Shown: positions 14,583 to 27,199, counted from the stretch's first letter. The stretch is 64,000 bases of DNA from Carnegiea gigantea (GCA_029747015.1 JAKOGI010000027.1:1754501-1818500), one strand, 5' to 3'. The notes: generated by a model not told the origin, from the sequence alone. Translations and numbers: made by a program.

Positions 14583-15070
14583 GGGACTTGGAAGCCAACA
14601 CCTAAAGGAGCTGTCAAGATCAACATTGATGCTACAATAGGGCAAGATGTTGGGTCATGTTAGGGACCACGACGAGAGATCACGGAGGGAGGTGACTGTA
14701 GCGGTGGTGAGAAAAGTTTGAGAAGCTTGGCCGAACCAACATATCGGAGGTCAAAGCGACACTCTTTGGTGTCTAACTAGCAAGTCGTCTTAATCTTGAG
14801 AAGACTACCATCAAGTAGCATTCGATCTCTTTCACATTTCTTGCCTTAGTGATTTTAATGTGGTGTTTGATGAGTTGCTGTTTATTAGTAATAATTTTAT
14901 GTTTCGTGATAGGTTAAATGTCAAAAAGGATGAGAACTCGGGTGCCCATCATGTCGCTAGAGTAGTTCTTTCAGGGGTTGAGCAAGTTTGACTATGGATA
15001 TGCCATTTGCCTCAATCGTCTATCATACTCTTTGGGAGCTCTAAAAGCCACATTAATAAAGATATACTAA
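14583..15070 (+). pseudogene. decayed RNase H-like domain of a plant non-LTR element or derived gene
   Basis: One frame starts W-K-P-T-P-K-G-A-V-K-I-N-I-D-A, the typical opening of plant RVT_3-type RNase H domains (W-x-P-P-x-x-G-x-V-K-x-N-x-D-A). After several frameshifts and stops the expected C-terminal A-H-H-V-A-R motif follows near 14950. Between them are the remnants of the acidic central part. The domain is broken and cannot encode a working enzyme. It directly follows the KH exon pseudocopy. Confidence 0.7.
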
Positions 15071-15780
15071 AATAGCCTACATAACAAATATGTTTAGGGG
15101 AAAAAAAATATATGTGACAAGTAAGAGCATATAATCCTAGTCCTAGTAGCATATAAGAATTTGCCCCTTTTGCTAATATCTAGTAAGACTAACTAACGTC
15201 AGGCACCCGACTATTTTTTCAGGAATCGGTCTCGGGCTTGGTTCCCACTGGATCCTGCATACTTGAAATTGGTCCCGAACCCGATTTAACCAGGTCCATA
15301 ATCTCCGAAACCACTAAGAAACAGGTCTATAGTTCCGAGTAGCTGGTCTCCTCTATTTTCATCCTTCCCCTCAAATGTAATCTAATAGACAACACTCATG
15401 GTGCCCACAACCGATCAACAACCGCCCAGATGGAAAGTGCTTGGAGGCGAATTGGGCCAAAAGAAGAAAACAATTGAAATAGATTTAGTAGTGAGAGACC
15501 AACAATTGATGAGCAAAACACCAGGTTATGTGAGCACAGGTTGCAAAGAGGAAGAAAAGAAAGATGTTGTCATGATGGCAAATCGAATACAAGTAGAGTT
15601 TGGGGCCAACTAAGAAAGATGAAGCAAGCTGTGGCAAGAATGGAGGGAGGAGACTTTTGAGAGTATGAAGTGAAATAGCAGCAATGCATGGGCAAAAGTA
15701 AAAAAACCAAATAACTTAGGGTTTCCATCATCACCTATTAACCTAGTACAAAGTGGAACTAACATATGTATATCTTTTAC
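15071..15780. other. intergenic region, no gene recognised
   Basis: The region holds short unrecognised frames at 15398-15613 (+) and 15610-15801 (-), both lacking similarity. Nothing else is seen. Confidence 0.3.
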
Positions 15781-15784
15781 AAAT

Positions 15785-15905
15785 ATATTACAACAATTCA
15801 CAGTGTGTGTTCCGCCTATGCGGGGTTTGGGAAGATCCAGATGTAAGCAACATTACTTTTGTAGGTATCGCTACATAGAAAGAGGTCGATTCTAATAGAC
15901 TCACA
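15785..15905 (+). mobile_element. Au-type SINE, diverged
   Basis: The segment follows the order of Au SINEs: ACAACAATTCACAG, then CGCCTATGCGGGGTTTGGG, AGATCCAGATGTAAGCAA, and finally AGAGGTCGATTCTAATAG. It is aligned in the same order as the better preserved copy at 44971-45151 but has many substitutions. The target duplication was not identified. Confidence 0.6.
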
Positions 15906-16123
15906 AATATTTGAGAAAACATTTAGAGTTGAAAATCTTTTGATTAAGAAACGGAAACTAAACAAAAAGAACAAAACTTACAAGATATGACAAGTAAACA
16001 CATAATGGAGTTACGTTTAGAACCACAAATAATAATAAGTTATGAAGTGACCACTACAACCAATGGTAAGTACGTTAGAAAAGTAACAAAAAGAACAAGT
16101 AGTTTACACCGCCCATGCAAGTA

Positions 16124-17460
16124 CTAACCACTACAAAGGAAAAGTAACAACCCGAACCGCACACTAGCTATCCATGTTCCCTTAGTATCTAGGGAAGGGC
16201 AAGTCTGCCTACAATCTGAAACATTAATCCTAGATCTCCACAACCTTTTATCTTGGGTCATGTCCTTCATTAGTTCTAAAAACCTCAAGTCATGTGTGAT
16301 CACTTCGTTCTCACTCTTCTTAGGTCTACCTCGACATCTTTTACACTTTAGAAGAACAATCCTCTCACATCTTCTCATTGGCACATCTACACTCTTTCTC
16401 TTGATATAGCTAAACCATCTAAGTCTAACTTCTCTTATCTTATCCTTTATGGATGTCACTCCTACTTTGTCCATAATTACTTCATTTATAATCCTATTTA
16501 ATCTCATGTGGCCACACATCTAACAAAGCATCGTCATCTTCACAACCTTTATCTCGTGGACTTGATACTTCTTGATAGGCCGACACTTTGCTCCGGACAA
16601 TATGCTTGTCTAACAACCATACGCTAGATCATCCCCTTCAATCTTAGTAGAATCCTCTTGTCGCACGACACCCCTAAGATATTCTTCTATTTTTCTCATC
16701 CTATCTTTATTCGTTGGTTAATGTTCTTGTCAATTTTTCATTTATCTTGAATGATCGAGCCCATATATCTGAACTTCATTGCCCTTGATAACAGGCCCCA
16801 ATGGTCACTTTGTCCTCCACACCACCTTCCCCCACACTGAATCGACAACGTAAGTACTAATTCTTTGACATACTCACCCTAAAACCTTCAACCCGTAAGG
16901 TATCTCTCCATTGCTCCAACTTGTTGTTAACCTCCTTCTTGGATTCATTGATAAGAACTATGTCTTGTGCAAATAGAATATACTATATGGTACATCCTCT
17001 TGAAGCTCTTCAATGACCTTATCCATAACTGTAGTAAAAAGAAAAGGGCTCAGTGCCGGCTCTTGATAAAGTCTAATGTCTTAAGGCCCTAACTCTTATC
17101 CTTACCCCTTGCACATATCTATAATAACTCAAATATACTTAATTGACATGCCGTTCTTCTCAAGCATATCCATAATACTCCTCTATATACTCTATCATAA
17201 GCTTTTTTTAAGTTGATGAACACCATGCAGATGTCCTTTTTCCTATCTCCGTAAAGCTCTATAAGCTGTCATACAAGATGGACAACTTCCATTGTCAACC
17301 TACCTGACATAAAACTAAATTGGTTCTCCGAAATTCTTATATCCTCTATCACTCTTATCTCAATCACCCTTTCCCACCACTTCATTGTGTAGCTAAGCAA
17401 AACCGACTCAAAACCAATTTGACCATGTCCGGATCCAAACTTCTTGAATTCAAGCCGATT
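16124..17460 (-). mobile_element. LINE reverse transcriptase region, decayed
   Basis: Read on the minus strand, the segment gives successive pieces of a plant L1-like reverse transcriptase in the correct order. These are an RVT stretch with FMSGR(L)TMEVVHLV and KKAYDRV near 17160-17310, a middle piece with LFAQDIVLINES near 16935, and a C-terminal piece ending RRCERI...RGRPKKSE...DKRLWRSRI at about 16220-16510. Frameshifts and stops separate them, so it is inactive. The longest open piece, 131 residues at 16124-16519, is part of this remnant and not a separate gene. Confidence 0.85.
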
Positions 17461-17551
17461 CCAAATATAAAATCGGATATCTGATGTTTTTTATCACTCT
17501 TAATTTTTAGTTATGTACTCATGGATACCCTACTAATAAATTGCTTCCTAA

Positions 17552-17929
17552 GAGCAATTGCAGTGAAGGGCCTGCGGGCTAAAAATTGGAAGTGGCAAGC
17601 TGAAATTCATCCCGTGTTGTTGCACTGGTTGCCTTGAGAAGTTCAACTCGTAGGGTGGCTACGGGCAACGGGCCTTCCCCCCACCATTTTTCTTTCTTTT
17701 GGTTTTTTTTAAAGTTTTATTGGTGCTTTGTTTTTTTTAAGATTTAAAAAAAAATGTTGTGTGTTGGTGCGTGGGTTTATGTGTATTATTTTATTTAATG
17801 AGCCAAAATAGTGAGTCAACTGTTGAAGAGGGTGAGACTTGAGAGGTAAAAAATTAGAGAGAGGATTGATGTGACAGTAGTAGATCCCTACCGATGAGCA
17901 AAAAATTTGACCCACCATTACTCATGCTC
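17552..17929. mobile_element. PIF/Harbinger-like MITE with TAA duplication
   Basis: Inverted ends GAGCAATTGCAGTGAAGGG and (complement) GAGCATGAGTAATGGTGGG are flanked by TAA on both sides (17549-17551 and 17930-17932). The element is 378 bp with no coding capacity. It ends less than 200 bp upstream of the KH gene start codon, so it lies in or next to that gene's promoter. Confidence 0.7.
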
Positions 17930-18002
17930 TAACACCCCGGGGAAAAAAACAATCTGAAGTAGAATTGGAGCCACATATAAAACCAGTAGGCCCGCTATCA
18001 TT

Positions 18003-18014
18003 CCTAGGGTTTTG
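18003..18014 (+). promoter_or_regulatory. telo-box-like CCTAGGGTTTTG in the KH gene leader
   Basis: An AGGGTTT-type box sits about 95 bp before the start codon in a C/T-rich leader, as in many plant translation and RNA-binding protein genes. The same box survives in the pseudocopy at about 13986. A role in expression is inferred only. Confidence 0.45.
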
Positions 18015-18105
18015 CTCGCTCCATCCCCCCCCCCCTCTACCGTCCTCTCAATCCTCATCTTCAGTGCCGTCCCGCTTCTCTCCTTCTCTCCGTACGAGCA
18101 CAACA

Positions 18106-21100
18106 ATGGCGGACGAAGCTCAGTACGAAACCCACAAGAGAAAGTACGAGGAGAACACATCGCCGCCTCGTCCTCCTCGGCGTCCCACCGGATTCTCGGC
18201 CCCAATCGTGCCTAATAAATCGCCAGATTCCGATGCTCCTGCGGCGTACGGCAGCGTTCCGCCGCCACTGGACGAGTTTCAGCTGGCTAAGCAAAAGCTT
18301 CAAGAGCTTGCCTCTCGCGCCTTCAACGTCGATGCGAAGCGCACCAAGGTCGATAATGGCGGATTTGCTCCTCCCACTGCTAACGTCTCATCAGGTCAGA
18401 GATGTATTTTTATGTCATATATTCTGTAGATCGGGATAGCATCTTGTATTTGATCGTAATTGTAGCTTTGAATGTTCTATTTATCTTGTCTTCTTGTGGT
18501 TTATGTATGTTCCTCTGATTGAGCGATGTTTCTTGATTGTTTGGGTTCTGTCTTATGTATTTAATTATTCGACGATATGACGACGTAACACTCGAAGGGG
18601 AGGGGGAGATCGAACTTGGGGGTTAGAACAGCACTACCATGGGAAAGTAATGTAACCAAGTAATTTTCGGTTTTTAAGAGGATAAGAAGGTTGTTTCCCA
18701 AAAATATGCTAAGAATTAGGGAATTGTGAAGGAATAGGCGGGATCACAGTGGGAGTTTCTTCTGGGAAAGGCGATGTCATGAACAGTGAGGTCGTGCTCT
18801 GCCGGCTTGGTTCTTCCAAAGCTCAATGGTGAGAAAATATTGAGACAAAAAAGGAATTTGTTTAGTGTTTTACTTATAAAAAAAGCCCACCTGTTGTACG
18901 CTTAGGCGCACTTTGGCAGGAGGCTACTACGTTACCGCCTCAAAGGAGATGAGGTACGCCTCAAGGTTGCAAGGCTATATAGTCTCCCTTTTCCTTCTGT
19001 TTTCTTGGCCTTGTTTTTATCTTTTTTCTTATTTTCTATCCTTTGTGGCTAAAAGGTGAGTTATAATTATACAGTCAGTGTGTGCTTTGGGGAATGATGA
19101 TGATAATATAACATATCGTAAGGTTATTTGAAGTGTTAGTTGTTAAATTGATGTTTAATCCCTTTTTAAATGTATTTATCTAACTCGTTTCCACAAGATG
19201 TGCTATATGAAATGCGAATGACTTCTAAACATTTTTGCATAGAAGTGCACCTCGCATATGTGATGCATGCGCCTATGCCTTTGCTCATTGTGCCTTGTGC
19301 TTCGGGACTCCATGCGCCTAGCGCTTTTTAAAAGCAAGCAAGTTACGGCCTAGTGCAATTCAAAAAAAAGGGGAATCCTTCCTTCCATAATTGATGAGGA
19401 TTTGAGATGAAAATCTAGCCCTGTATGTGAAATGGTTGGTTATGTGTGTGACAAGTTAACTCATCACATTGAACATTTACAATGGAGCTGAGCTCAGTGC
19501 TTTTAGTTGCAGTTTGATAGAGTTCACTTAAATCGCTATAAGAAAAAAGGGACAGGAAGGATGCTTTCAACTACTAATGACAAGTTGGAAAGTGAAACTA
19601 GTGCAAATGACAGTCAACTTTGTAACTCATTTTCTTATTTTTGTTTCTAAACATATTTGAGTAGCTCATGGGACTTGCAAGTAGTAGTATTCAATCTTGC
19701 CTAGCGGAAGTCGGGAGAAAAATAGTACTTTTCAGCGAGCAAGGAAGATCGCATTTAGCTGAAGAATGAAGAAAAAACCTACATATCCTTTCATGTGTTC
19801 CTGAATTACCTATTCATTAGGCTCAGTTCTTTGAAGCTTAGTCACCGTTTCTCATTTAAGAATCTACCGAGCGACCTCAGATGCTCGTGAAGCTTAACTC
19901 ATATCAAGCTTTATCCAAATCGAACTCTGTTCAAGTATGGATGGAGTCACGTATAGTTTATTTTTAAGTTGACTCATTTATGCCTATTTTGTTCCTCTAG
20001 GAACAACCGCTTGTACAACTTCTGGGAGGTGTTATATTACTGACATCTCAACCATATAGAACCTGCTGTGGTGGGAAATTTGTTGTTTATATTGTGATGG
20101 AATTATTAAATTCTGTTTTCATTCATTTACTTGTATACTTGAAGAGCCAATGAGAAAAATGGTGTTTAAAGGCTTTCCACTCTTTTTGTTATGTAGCGTC
20201 TCCATTTTTTGATTTCAACTGGCGCTATCTATCTTAGTCAGCTATCCTAATGGTTTGATAAACGCTGAGCTTGAATATTCAGAACTTTGACATGGTTGAA
20301 TTTGTGGTATGTATATTGACAACTATTCGATTTTGTACAGATCAGAAGTTTATTGCGTCCAATATCCAATCTGGAAACACTACTTCGTTTCCTGCACCAC
20401 ATGGCTACTCTGGCAGCAAAAAGATTGAGATACCTAATGGGCGGGTTGGTGTTATCATTGGCAAAGCTGGAGAGACCATTAAGTACCTTCAAATTCAGTC
20501 TGGTGCCAGGATCCAAGTCACTAGAGATGCAGATCATGATCCAAATTTGCCCAACAGAGCGGTGGAGCTAATGGGTAATCCTGATCAAATTGCAAAGGCT
20601 GAGCAGCTTATTAATGATGTTCTTTCTGAGGTAAAGCTCTTCAATCTTGACTAGCCAGATAGCTTGCCTGTGGAAAAATGTGGAGATCTTGTTGTAGCTT
20701 AGTCGTTTTGATTATTCCATGACAAAGCTTACTTCCAGGCAAGTGTTGGTGGTTCTGGAGCTGTTTCAAGGAAGTTCACTGGTGTGGCTGGCTCTGAGCA
20801 ATTTGTTATGAGGGTGCCAAACAACAAGGTAGAACTATTAATATACTTGAGTACTTTGAAGGGGTTCCTTTGCTTCAGTGTTCATGATGGCTCTTCTCTT
20901 TCCAGGTTGGATTGGTGATTGGAAAAGGAGGTGAGACCATTAAGAACATACAAGGCAGAACAGGGGCAAGAGTGCAGGTTTGTTATTGAATCTAGAATCT
21001 TTCTGTAGTCTTACCTGGGTTTTTGAATTACCCATGGCAGAAATTACAATTATTTTTGGGTTCATATTTTGGTCCCCTCTTTGTCTCTAGTGGTTTAATA

Positions 21101-24100
21101 TATATTTAATAACATATGTGTTGCTCATTGGTTGGGTAATGCTAATATTGGTTTTGCAGGTGATACCGTTGCATCCTCCCCCTGGAGATACGTCTACTGA
21201 GAGAACGGTACAGATTGAGGGTACAAGTGAACAAATTGAGGCTGCGAAACAGATGGTGAATGAGGTCATTGAGGTATGCATGTCTATACTTGGCTTTATG
21301 GGAAGTTTCTTAATTTTAGCATATACATTGCCTTGTTCTTGGAGTTTGGAGGATTATAATCATTATGACACATTGGATTTATATATGTTTGTGGTCTTCT
21401 CCATTCTTGTTTTTCCACCCCTTTTTTTTGTGGGGGTGGGGTTGTAGACTGCTAGGATAAAGATTCTGTTCAGATGTTCATATTCTGTCATGGTTTGCAA
21501 AGCAATGCTGCAGCTACTTACATTATACACTTTCTAATTGCAGAGAGTAGACCACTTATTTGTATTGAATAGGGGAATATTAATCTTATTAGTGTAGCAG
21601 TCATTCTCGTTTTTTGGAAAAATGCTCTAATCTATGCATAACACTATATGCAGTGTTTCAGTTAAAAATTAGTGAAGCTTTATGAATGCCAAAAGGAGTT
21701 TGGGTTAGATAAAAAGGTGGAAGACTACTTCTGGGATATACACCTCTAAATCATGATTTTGGGGGGGGGGGGGGGAGTACAATAGTTGAGCTCAACAGAG
21801 GGAATTACCATAAACATTTTTATTCATATTTTTCATGTCATTCCATCTAAAAAACTTAAAATATGGTTGGAGGTATAGTGAAAATTATGTCTTGAAAGAT
21901 TCTTTTCCATCTATTGTTGTTCTACCTTTATCCTCCTCCTTTATGTACATTCGAGCGTGGGAATTTTCATATGGTATTATGCCATACTTAGTGGGCTTCT
22001 GTTCTCCTTTTTTACTTGAATCTCTCACGACCAGGAATGTTTTTTTTTTCTTTTAACAAATAATTTCTAGGGTGTTCATGGATGTTTTAAGAGCACTTTT
22101 TATTTTGCATATTGTCTATTCCTCAGCTATTTAATTTTTGTCACTGCAACAATTTTTTTCCGCTCTGTTGGTAATTGAAACTTCTATCCATGCAACTTTT
22201 TGTCCTGTTTATATCTGTTTTATCAGTTATGCCGTATCTGGCACCAATCAACTCTGGGATAGGTTCCTTTTGAACCTGGACCACTGAGACTCTATCTGAT
22301 CCCTTCGTGGCCATGCCGTGCTCTGCAATATTATGCTCTGCAATATTATGCATAATATTTAGAAAGGAAACACTTAATCAGTCTTCTGCAGCTATTTTTC
22401 TTAATCAACCCTTGTTTGAATTTTCATGTGACTGGTAGTGACAAACTGTGCAATTGTGCGTTATTAACTTATTATTGTGTTCCTGAAGGGTAGCATGTAC
22501 ATTTCTGCATGTGGTTTCTAATCTTTTTTAATAGTTTCTTTTAACTGGGCAATTGGTTTGATTTGCTAATGACCTGTTAGGAACATGAATGGTTCTGTTC
22601 CTAAATATGCCTTTGCTTTCAGGCGGTATTGCGATATTGAGCAATTCTTTATATGTGCTTGGACCTATGGGAATGATGAGTGTATTTTGTTCTCTTAATA
22701 TGTGCAACGTTTTTTCCCCTTCTCGTAGATGATGTGGGTCATTGGTATGTGAGATTGATTGGTGGAGCAATATCTATGGGGTTATTGAAATCACAAGTTG
22801 TTGAAGTTTTACTGTGATTTGGGTGCTGATCTTTTGAATTGATGCTGGTGGACTGTTTGGGGCATTGTTGTGCTAAGGATTGTTAGGGTGGAGTCTGTAG
22901 GATTTAGTTGTCAACCACGTACAATAGGCAATACTTGTCACCATCTGGCTTTGCCCTGCCATGTACTATATGGTATGTACAATGCTGTGAGACAGATTGA
23001 GGTCAAGGATATCATTGCCATTTCCATATCATTGCCATTTCCACTCAACATGACTTGAAGACTACATGTAGCACATGTCAAGTAAGCCCATTTCGCTAAA
23101 TAGTGTCTTTAGCTTTGTGCTGACCTCTTATATCTATAGTGTGTAAGACAGGTTATGGACTACTTATTTGATTTGATTCTGGCACTCTTATCTATAATTA
23201 ATTTCTAGAGATAATTACTTGATTTTGGCCCCATTTGCTGCAGTTGTACTTTGGGCTAGATGTTCAGATTTAATCAACATCAGCTTGTCCTATCCTAGAA
23301 AGTTCTCTTAGCTGCATATTATTTTGATTTACTTTTATTGGCAAATGTTGGCGGTCTATATGTCTTGATCAACACCGACATGATTGGTTGTAGTGCTGTT
23401 TCACAGTGGGGCTTCAGTTCAAGTCTGTTCTCAGGCGATAGTGTTGTTTTGTAGAAAGAGTGACCTGCTGTGCTTTTTGGGGGTTATACTATCGTAAGAG
23501 TTCTCGGTTTGGTGACAGCCCTATGAATTTCATTGGCAGAAATTTGTCCCTCTCCTTTTCCATGTGGTTCTTTTCTTTGTTGATGTGGCAAAGTATTCTA
23601 ATTTCGCAGCTAGCTCAGAAGCCTCCTACTGTGTTTTGTCATTTTTGCTATCTCCGTATTTACTTTGTACCAGTAGGTCTAATATCTCATATTATCGGTT
23701 GCTGTTGGTGTTGTTAACCCTCTGTCGTCGATTAACAGGTAGCATGACTAAACTTATAGCTTGCTTATATACTAATAAGGAACTGCTTAATATTTGGTTG
23801 TGGAATTCTTTTGTTTTTGTTCTTTTCTATTTGCTGCCACATCCCATCTAAATTAATATTTAAAGCAGCGATAGGTGGTGCCAGCGTGCAAAATCCACGA
23901 GTATGTTCTTTTTACTCAGATTTATCAGTTTGCTCATCTTCCTATTCAGTGCCACTCCTTGGAAGTAAATCAATTCGATTTGTCATACTCCCTATTGTCT
24001 GTCACTTTCATATCATTGCTACCTGTGACAGTGTACAAGCTTCACTTTTCATATTGTGATTCCCTCACCCTTTAAGGCCCTTTCTGGGTTGTTACAATTC

Positions 24101-25822
24101 AATATATACTGTTGCTTCCAAATAGCATATGAACTTCTTTATCCTTCAGCCAGCTGACTCTTCCATTCAAGGAAGCCTTTTTTAATGTTTAAAATGAAGT
24201 CTTTTATAGTGTATTGCTGTTGGTTAGTGATTGGAATTTGGAAATGGTGCCTTTCTATTTTTATATGTTAGTGCTTGTTTGGCTTCTGTGTATTGCTTGT
24301 ACCCTTCGCTTTGAATAGGGAGAGGTTGGGCACTCGCCGGAGTAATTCAGTACCTCTACAGTCCACTACGGTATGTAGGCGCCTAAACCCCCTCTGAATA
24401 TGTAATTTAAATCCTTGTCTAGGTATACATAGCCTGTCTATCTATCTATCATTCATTTTGTTCAGCGTATGATATTTTGTTGTGTCTAGGCTTTACCATC
24501 TGTCACGTTATTTGCCATACGCCTCTGGTTTTATTTGGTTTACTATCTATGATGTTGCTTTCTATATTCCTTGATATTGTATTTTGTACCTTTGTCTGCT
24601 GTGGGTTATGTTCTACCATCCTTTCCATTCACACAGTAGCAGCAGGGCCAAAATGTTACCAGGTTTATATTGGAATGTCAATTCTTTGCAGAATCGACTT
24701 AGAAATCCAGCAGTGGCTGGAGGTTACCCTCAGCAAGGTTACCAAGCACAACCACCAAGTTGGGCTCCTCAACCCCCTCAAGTGCAGCAACCTGGCAGTT
24801 ATGGTTATGTGCAGCAACCTGGAGCATACCCTGGTGCACCATCTCAGTATGGTATGTCTCAGCCGCCTTACTCTGGCTATCCTCAACAGACTACTGGTGG
24901 GTATGCCCAAAACTGGGACCAGTCAACTGCCCCACAAAGTCAGCAGGCTCCTCAGGGAACTGGGTATGACTATTATGGCCAACAGCCGCCACCCCAGCAG
25001 CAGCAGCCGCCAGCTAGTGGGCCACCAACTGATAATACTGGTTACAACTATAGTCAGCCCCCCACTTCTGGTGGATATGGTCAACAAGGGTACACTCAGG
25101 ACGGATATGGGGGTGGATATCAAGCCACACCAGCCCAACATGGTTATGGCCTGCCACCAGCAAATCCTTCCTCCGGGTATGACCAGCAGCATGGGTATGG
25201 TTCTACAGCAGGCTATGGCAATGTGACAAACCCCCCTCAAGATGGCCACCCTCCTTCCTACAGTGCCCAAGGTGAGACCGGTCAAGTGCCGCCTCAACAG
25301 GGATACTCAACTCAAGGTTCTAATCAGGCTGGTTATGGAATGCCTCCAACATCTCAAGCTGGCTATGGCACTCCTACTTCAAATCAGGGAGGGTACAGTT
25401 CAACTCCGGGTTATGGCCCACCACAGGGCCAGAGAACTCCAAACCAGCCAGCTTATGGTCAGCCTCAGCAATCGCCTTCCCAAGGGGGTGGATATACCCA
25501 GCCTGCCTCTGGTCAGGCTGGATATCCACCCTCACAGCCACCTGCCCAGTCTGGCTATGGTCAGTCTGAAGCCGGGGCCACCCGGGGTGCTGCTGCTCCT
25601 ACTTATGGAGGTGCGACAACTCAACCTGGTGCGTATCCTTCCCCTTATGGTGCTGCTCCGGTGACCCCACCTAGTTATGGGCAGCAGCCACCTACATACT
25701 ATGGTGGAGCTTATTCCCAACCTCCTGCATATCCAACTGATGGTGGTGCTGTTCCACCCGCACCTGCTTCTCAAGCTGCTGCTCAACCAAGTTCGACTGC
25801 AAAAACATCACCCCAGAGTTAG
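18106..25822 (+). CDS. FUBP-like protein with two KH domains and Q/Y/G/P-rich tail
   Basis: Complete gene with six coding exons: 18106-18394, 20341-20630, 20739-20828, 20906-20977, 21160-21273 and 24692-25822. All introns are GT-AG, the phases agree, and the total of 1986 nt gives 661 residues ending in TAG. Exon 1 (residues 1-96, MADEAQYETHKRKYEEN...) is charged and disordered. KH1 is at about 122-190 with GXXG loop GKAG (137-140). KH2 is at about 213-283 with GKGG (229-232) and is split over exons 3-5. Residues 286-661 come from one exon, are rich in Gln, Tyr, Gly and Pro, and resemble a prion-like low-complexity domain. Plant homologues are KH-domain, FUSE-binding-like nuclear RNA/ssDNA-binding proteins; animal FUBPs have four KH domains. 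The start is the first ATG after the leader; the frame is open upstream but without an ATG. Intron 5 is unusually long (3.4 kb). The exact target RNA is unknown. Confidence 0.93.
18873..19334. repeat. probable MITE in intron 1 of the KH gene
   Basis: The left side reads CTTATAAAAAAAGCCC...CTTAGGCGCA and the complement of the right side reads CTTTTAAAAAGCGCTAGGCGC, so the ends are weakly inverted. GGCGC and GCCTCA words cluster near both ends. No target duplication was resolved. A few similar words occur near 31930. Confidence 0.35.
21274..24691 (+). other. long intron 5 of the KH gene
   Basis: A 3418-bp intron with the U-rich composition normal for plant introns. It contains a G homopolymer at about 21763-21776. 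I looked for additional in-frame exons (a third KH domain) and found none. No snoRNA or miRNA hairpin could be supported by eye. Confidence 0.6.
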
Positions 25823-26349
25823 TAATCTGTGCCGAGGGATGCACCGTTGAGAATTTCGTAGTTGGTTTAGTTGTAGGATTTAGGGGTGTACTTTGATGCC
25901 TATGTTAGATTTTGAGGTTCTATTATATTTAGAATGGATAGTTTATCTTGTATTGTAATTGATTGCCTGTTTTTGTTTGTCATGTTATTTCGGATCTATG
26001 TTTACTTCTGTTCAGCCTGTCTCTGTTTGTCCATGTTATTTTGGATCTATGTCTGCTTGTCTCTGTTAAAGTTGAAGGCATTGTTCAGAGGCGCAATGAG
26101 TCCTGTGATGTGTTGCTGTCCAATGTACGAAGGCAGGGATAGTGCTGATAGTAGTAAAACTTTATGTCTCTTTGTGGATTCAGACGCACATGGGCTTCCA
26201 TGCCAATGCTGGAGCATTGACATTATGGGATGCGCTAAGGGTTTCTACTCTTGCACTTGACAATCGAAATTGCGGATGTGATGAGATAATTCTCAACAAT
26301 AAATGTGCTACATACCGTTGCATATTCAAAAAAGGCTATGAACAGTTGA
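25823..26349 (+). other. 3' UTR and downstream region of the KH gene
   Basis: Non-coding sequence after TAG. Within it an imperfect duplication pairs 25977-26016 with 26032-26066 (CATGTTATTT(C/T)GGATCTATGT). The overlapping short frames are not believed. Confidence 0.45.
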
Positions 26350-26431
26350 ATACATCATATTAGTTCATTGTGGTTTTGTCCTGGTCCGTTATCAATACAT
26401 CATATTAGTTCATTGTGGTTTTGTCCTGGTC
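26350..26431. repeat. tandem duplication, 45-bp period
   Basis: A 37-bp word starting ATACATCATATTAGTTC occurs at 26350-26386 and again at 26395-26431 with no mismatch. The spacer between the copies is 8 bp. Confidence 0.9.
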
Positions 26432-26517
26432 TTTATCGAGCCATACTGGCCTGTATGGTACGAAATTTATAAAATTGCGGGTGGCCCTCATCCAAGTATT
26501 CGGGTGTATCCCTTGCT

Positions 26518-26649
26518 GGTCTCTCGATTTATGTTAAAAAAACAAAAATTACAACAAATTCTCATTTGTGCAAACACTAGTTTGGTCTCTCGATTTATGT
26601 TAAAAAAACAAAAATTGCAACAAATTCTCATTTGTGCAAACACTAGTTT
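26518..26649. repeat. tandem duplication, 66-bp unit, two copies
   Basis: The unit beginning GGTCTCTCGATTTATGTTAA occurs at 26518-26583 and 26584-26649, with about one substitution. It immediately precedes the hAT MITE. Confidence 0.92.
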
Positions 26650-26653
26650 GGGG

Positions 26654-27199
26654 TAGGGATGAGCATTGGGCGAATTTGGGGTGGGTTGAGCTATACCTGC
26701 ACCCATGCCCAGTTTTCAAAAGTTAATACCCATATCCATCGAGTTTTGAATTGTTGTACCCATGCCCATACCTATCGAGTTTTTCAGGTTTACGAGTTCT
26801 ATTCGGGTACATATAGAATGTATAAAGTGTCACCTATATTCAACCCATATTTGCATACACGTTATATTTGATTAGCAATTTCAAGCGACGCTACTAAGAT
26901 TCATATTCGGATAAACTCATCGAAATTAAAATTGTAAAATATTTAATTTTTCCATTTCTACATAAATAAACACTATATACTTAGAGTTTCATGCCTAACA
27001 TTTATTTTAGGATTTTACTGTATTTTAGTTTGCCTTTTACTAGCAAATCGGGTACATAATCAAGTAGAATCTATACCCATGCCCATACTCATTTTCAAAT
27101 GCAATACATACCCATACTCACTTAAAACCCATTTTCATCACCCATTCGAGTGCGAAATGGGGCAGATTTTTTCGAGTTCAGGTAATACTTCCATTCCTA
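26654..27199. mobile_element. hAT-type MITE with 8-bp duplication
   Basis: The ends TAGGGATGAGC and (complement) TAGGAATGGAAG are inverted and are flanked by a perfect 8-bp duplication, GTTTGGGG, at 26646-26653 and 27200-27207. The 546-bp interior is rich in ACCCATAC and ATTCGGGT words, common in this plant MITE group. There is no transposase. Confidence 0.85.

Noticed and set aside
16124..16519. 131-residue minus-strand frame as an independent gene
   Set aside because: It matches the C-terminal part of plant LINE reverse transcriptases and is continuous with other broken pieces of the same element.
17965..18105. N-terminal extension of the KH protein
   Set aside because: The frame is open upstream of 18106 but begins with TTG and has no ATG; the stretch is a C/T-rich leader with a telo-box.
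24477..25226. 249-residue + strand frame overlapping the KH gene
   Set aside because: It is a shifted-frame shadow of the last KH exon. The correct frame continues the spliced KH reading frame and has the expected Gln/Tyr/Gly composition.
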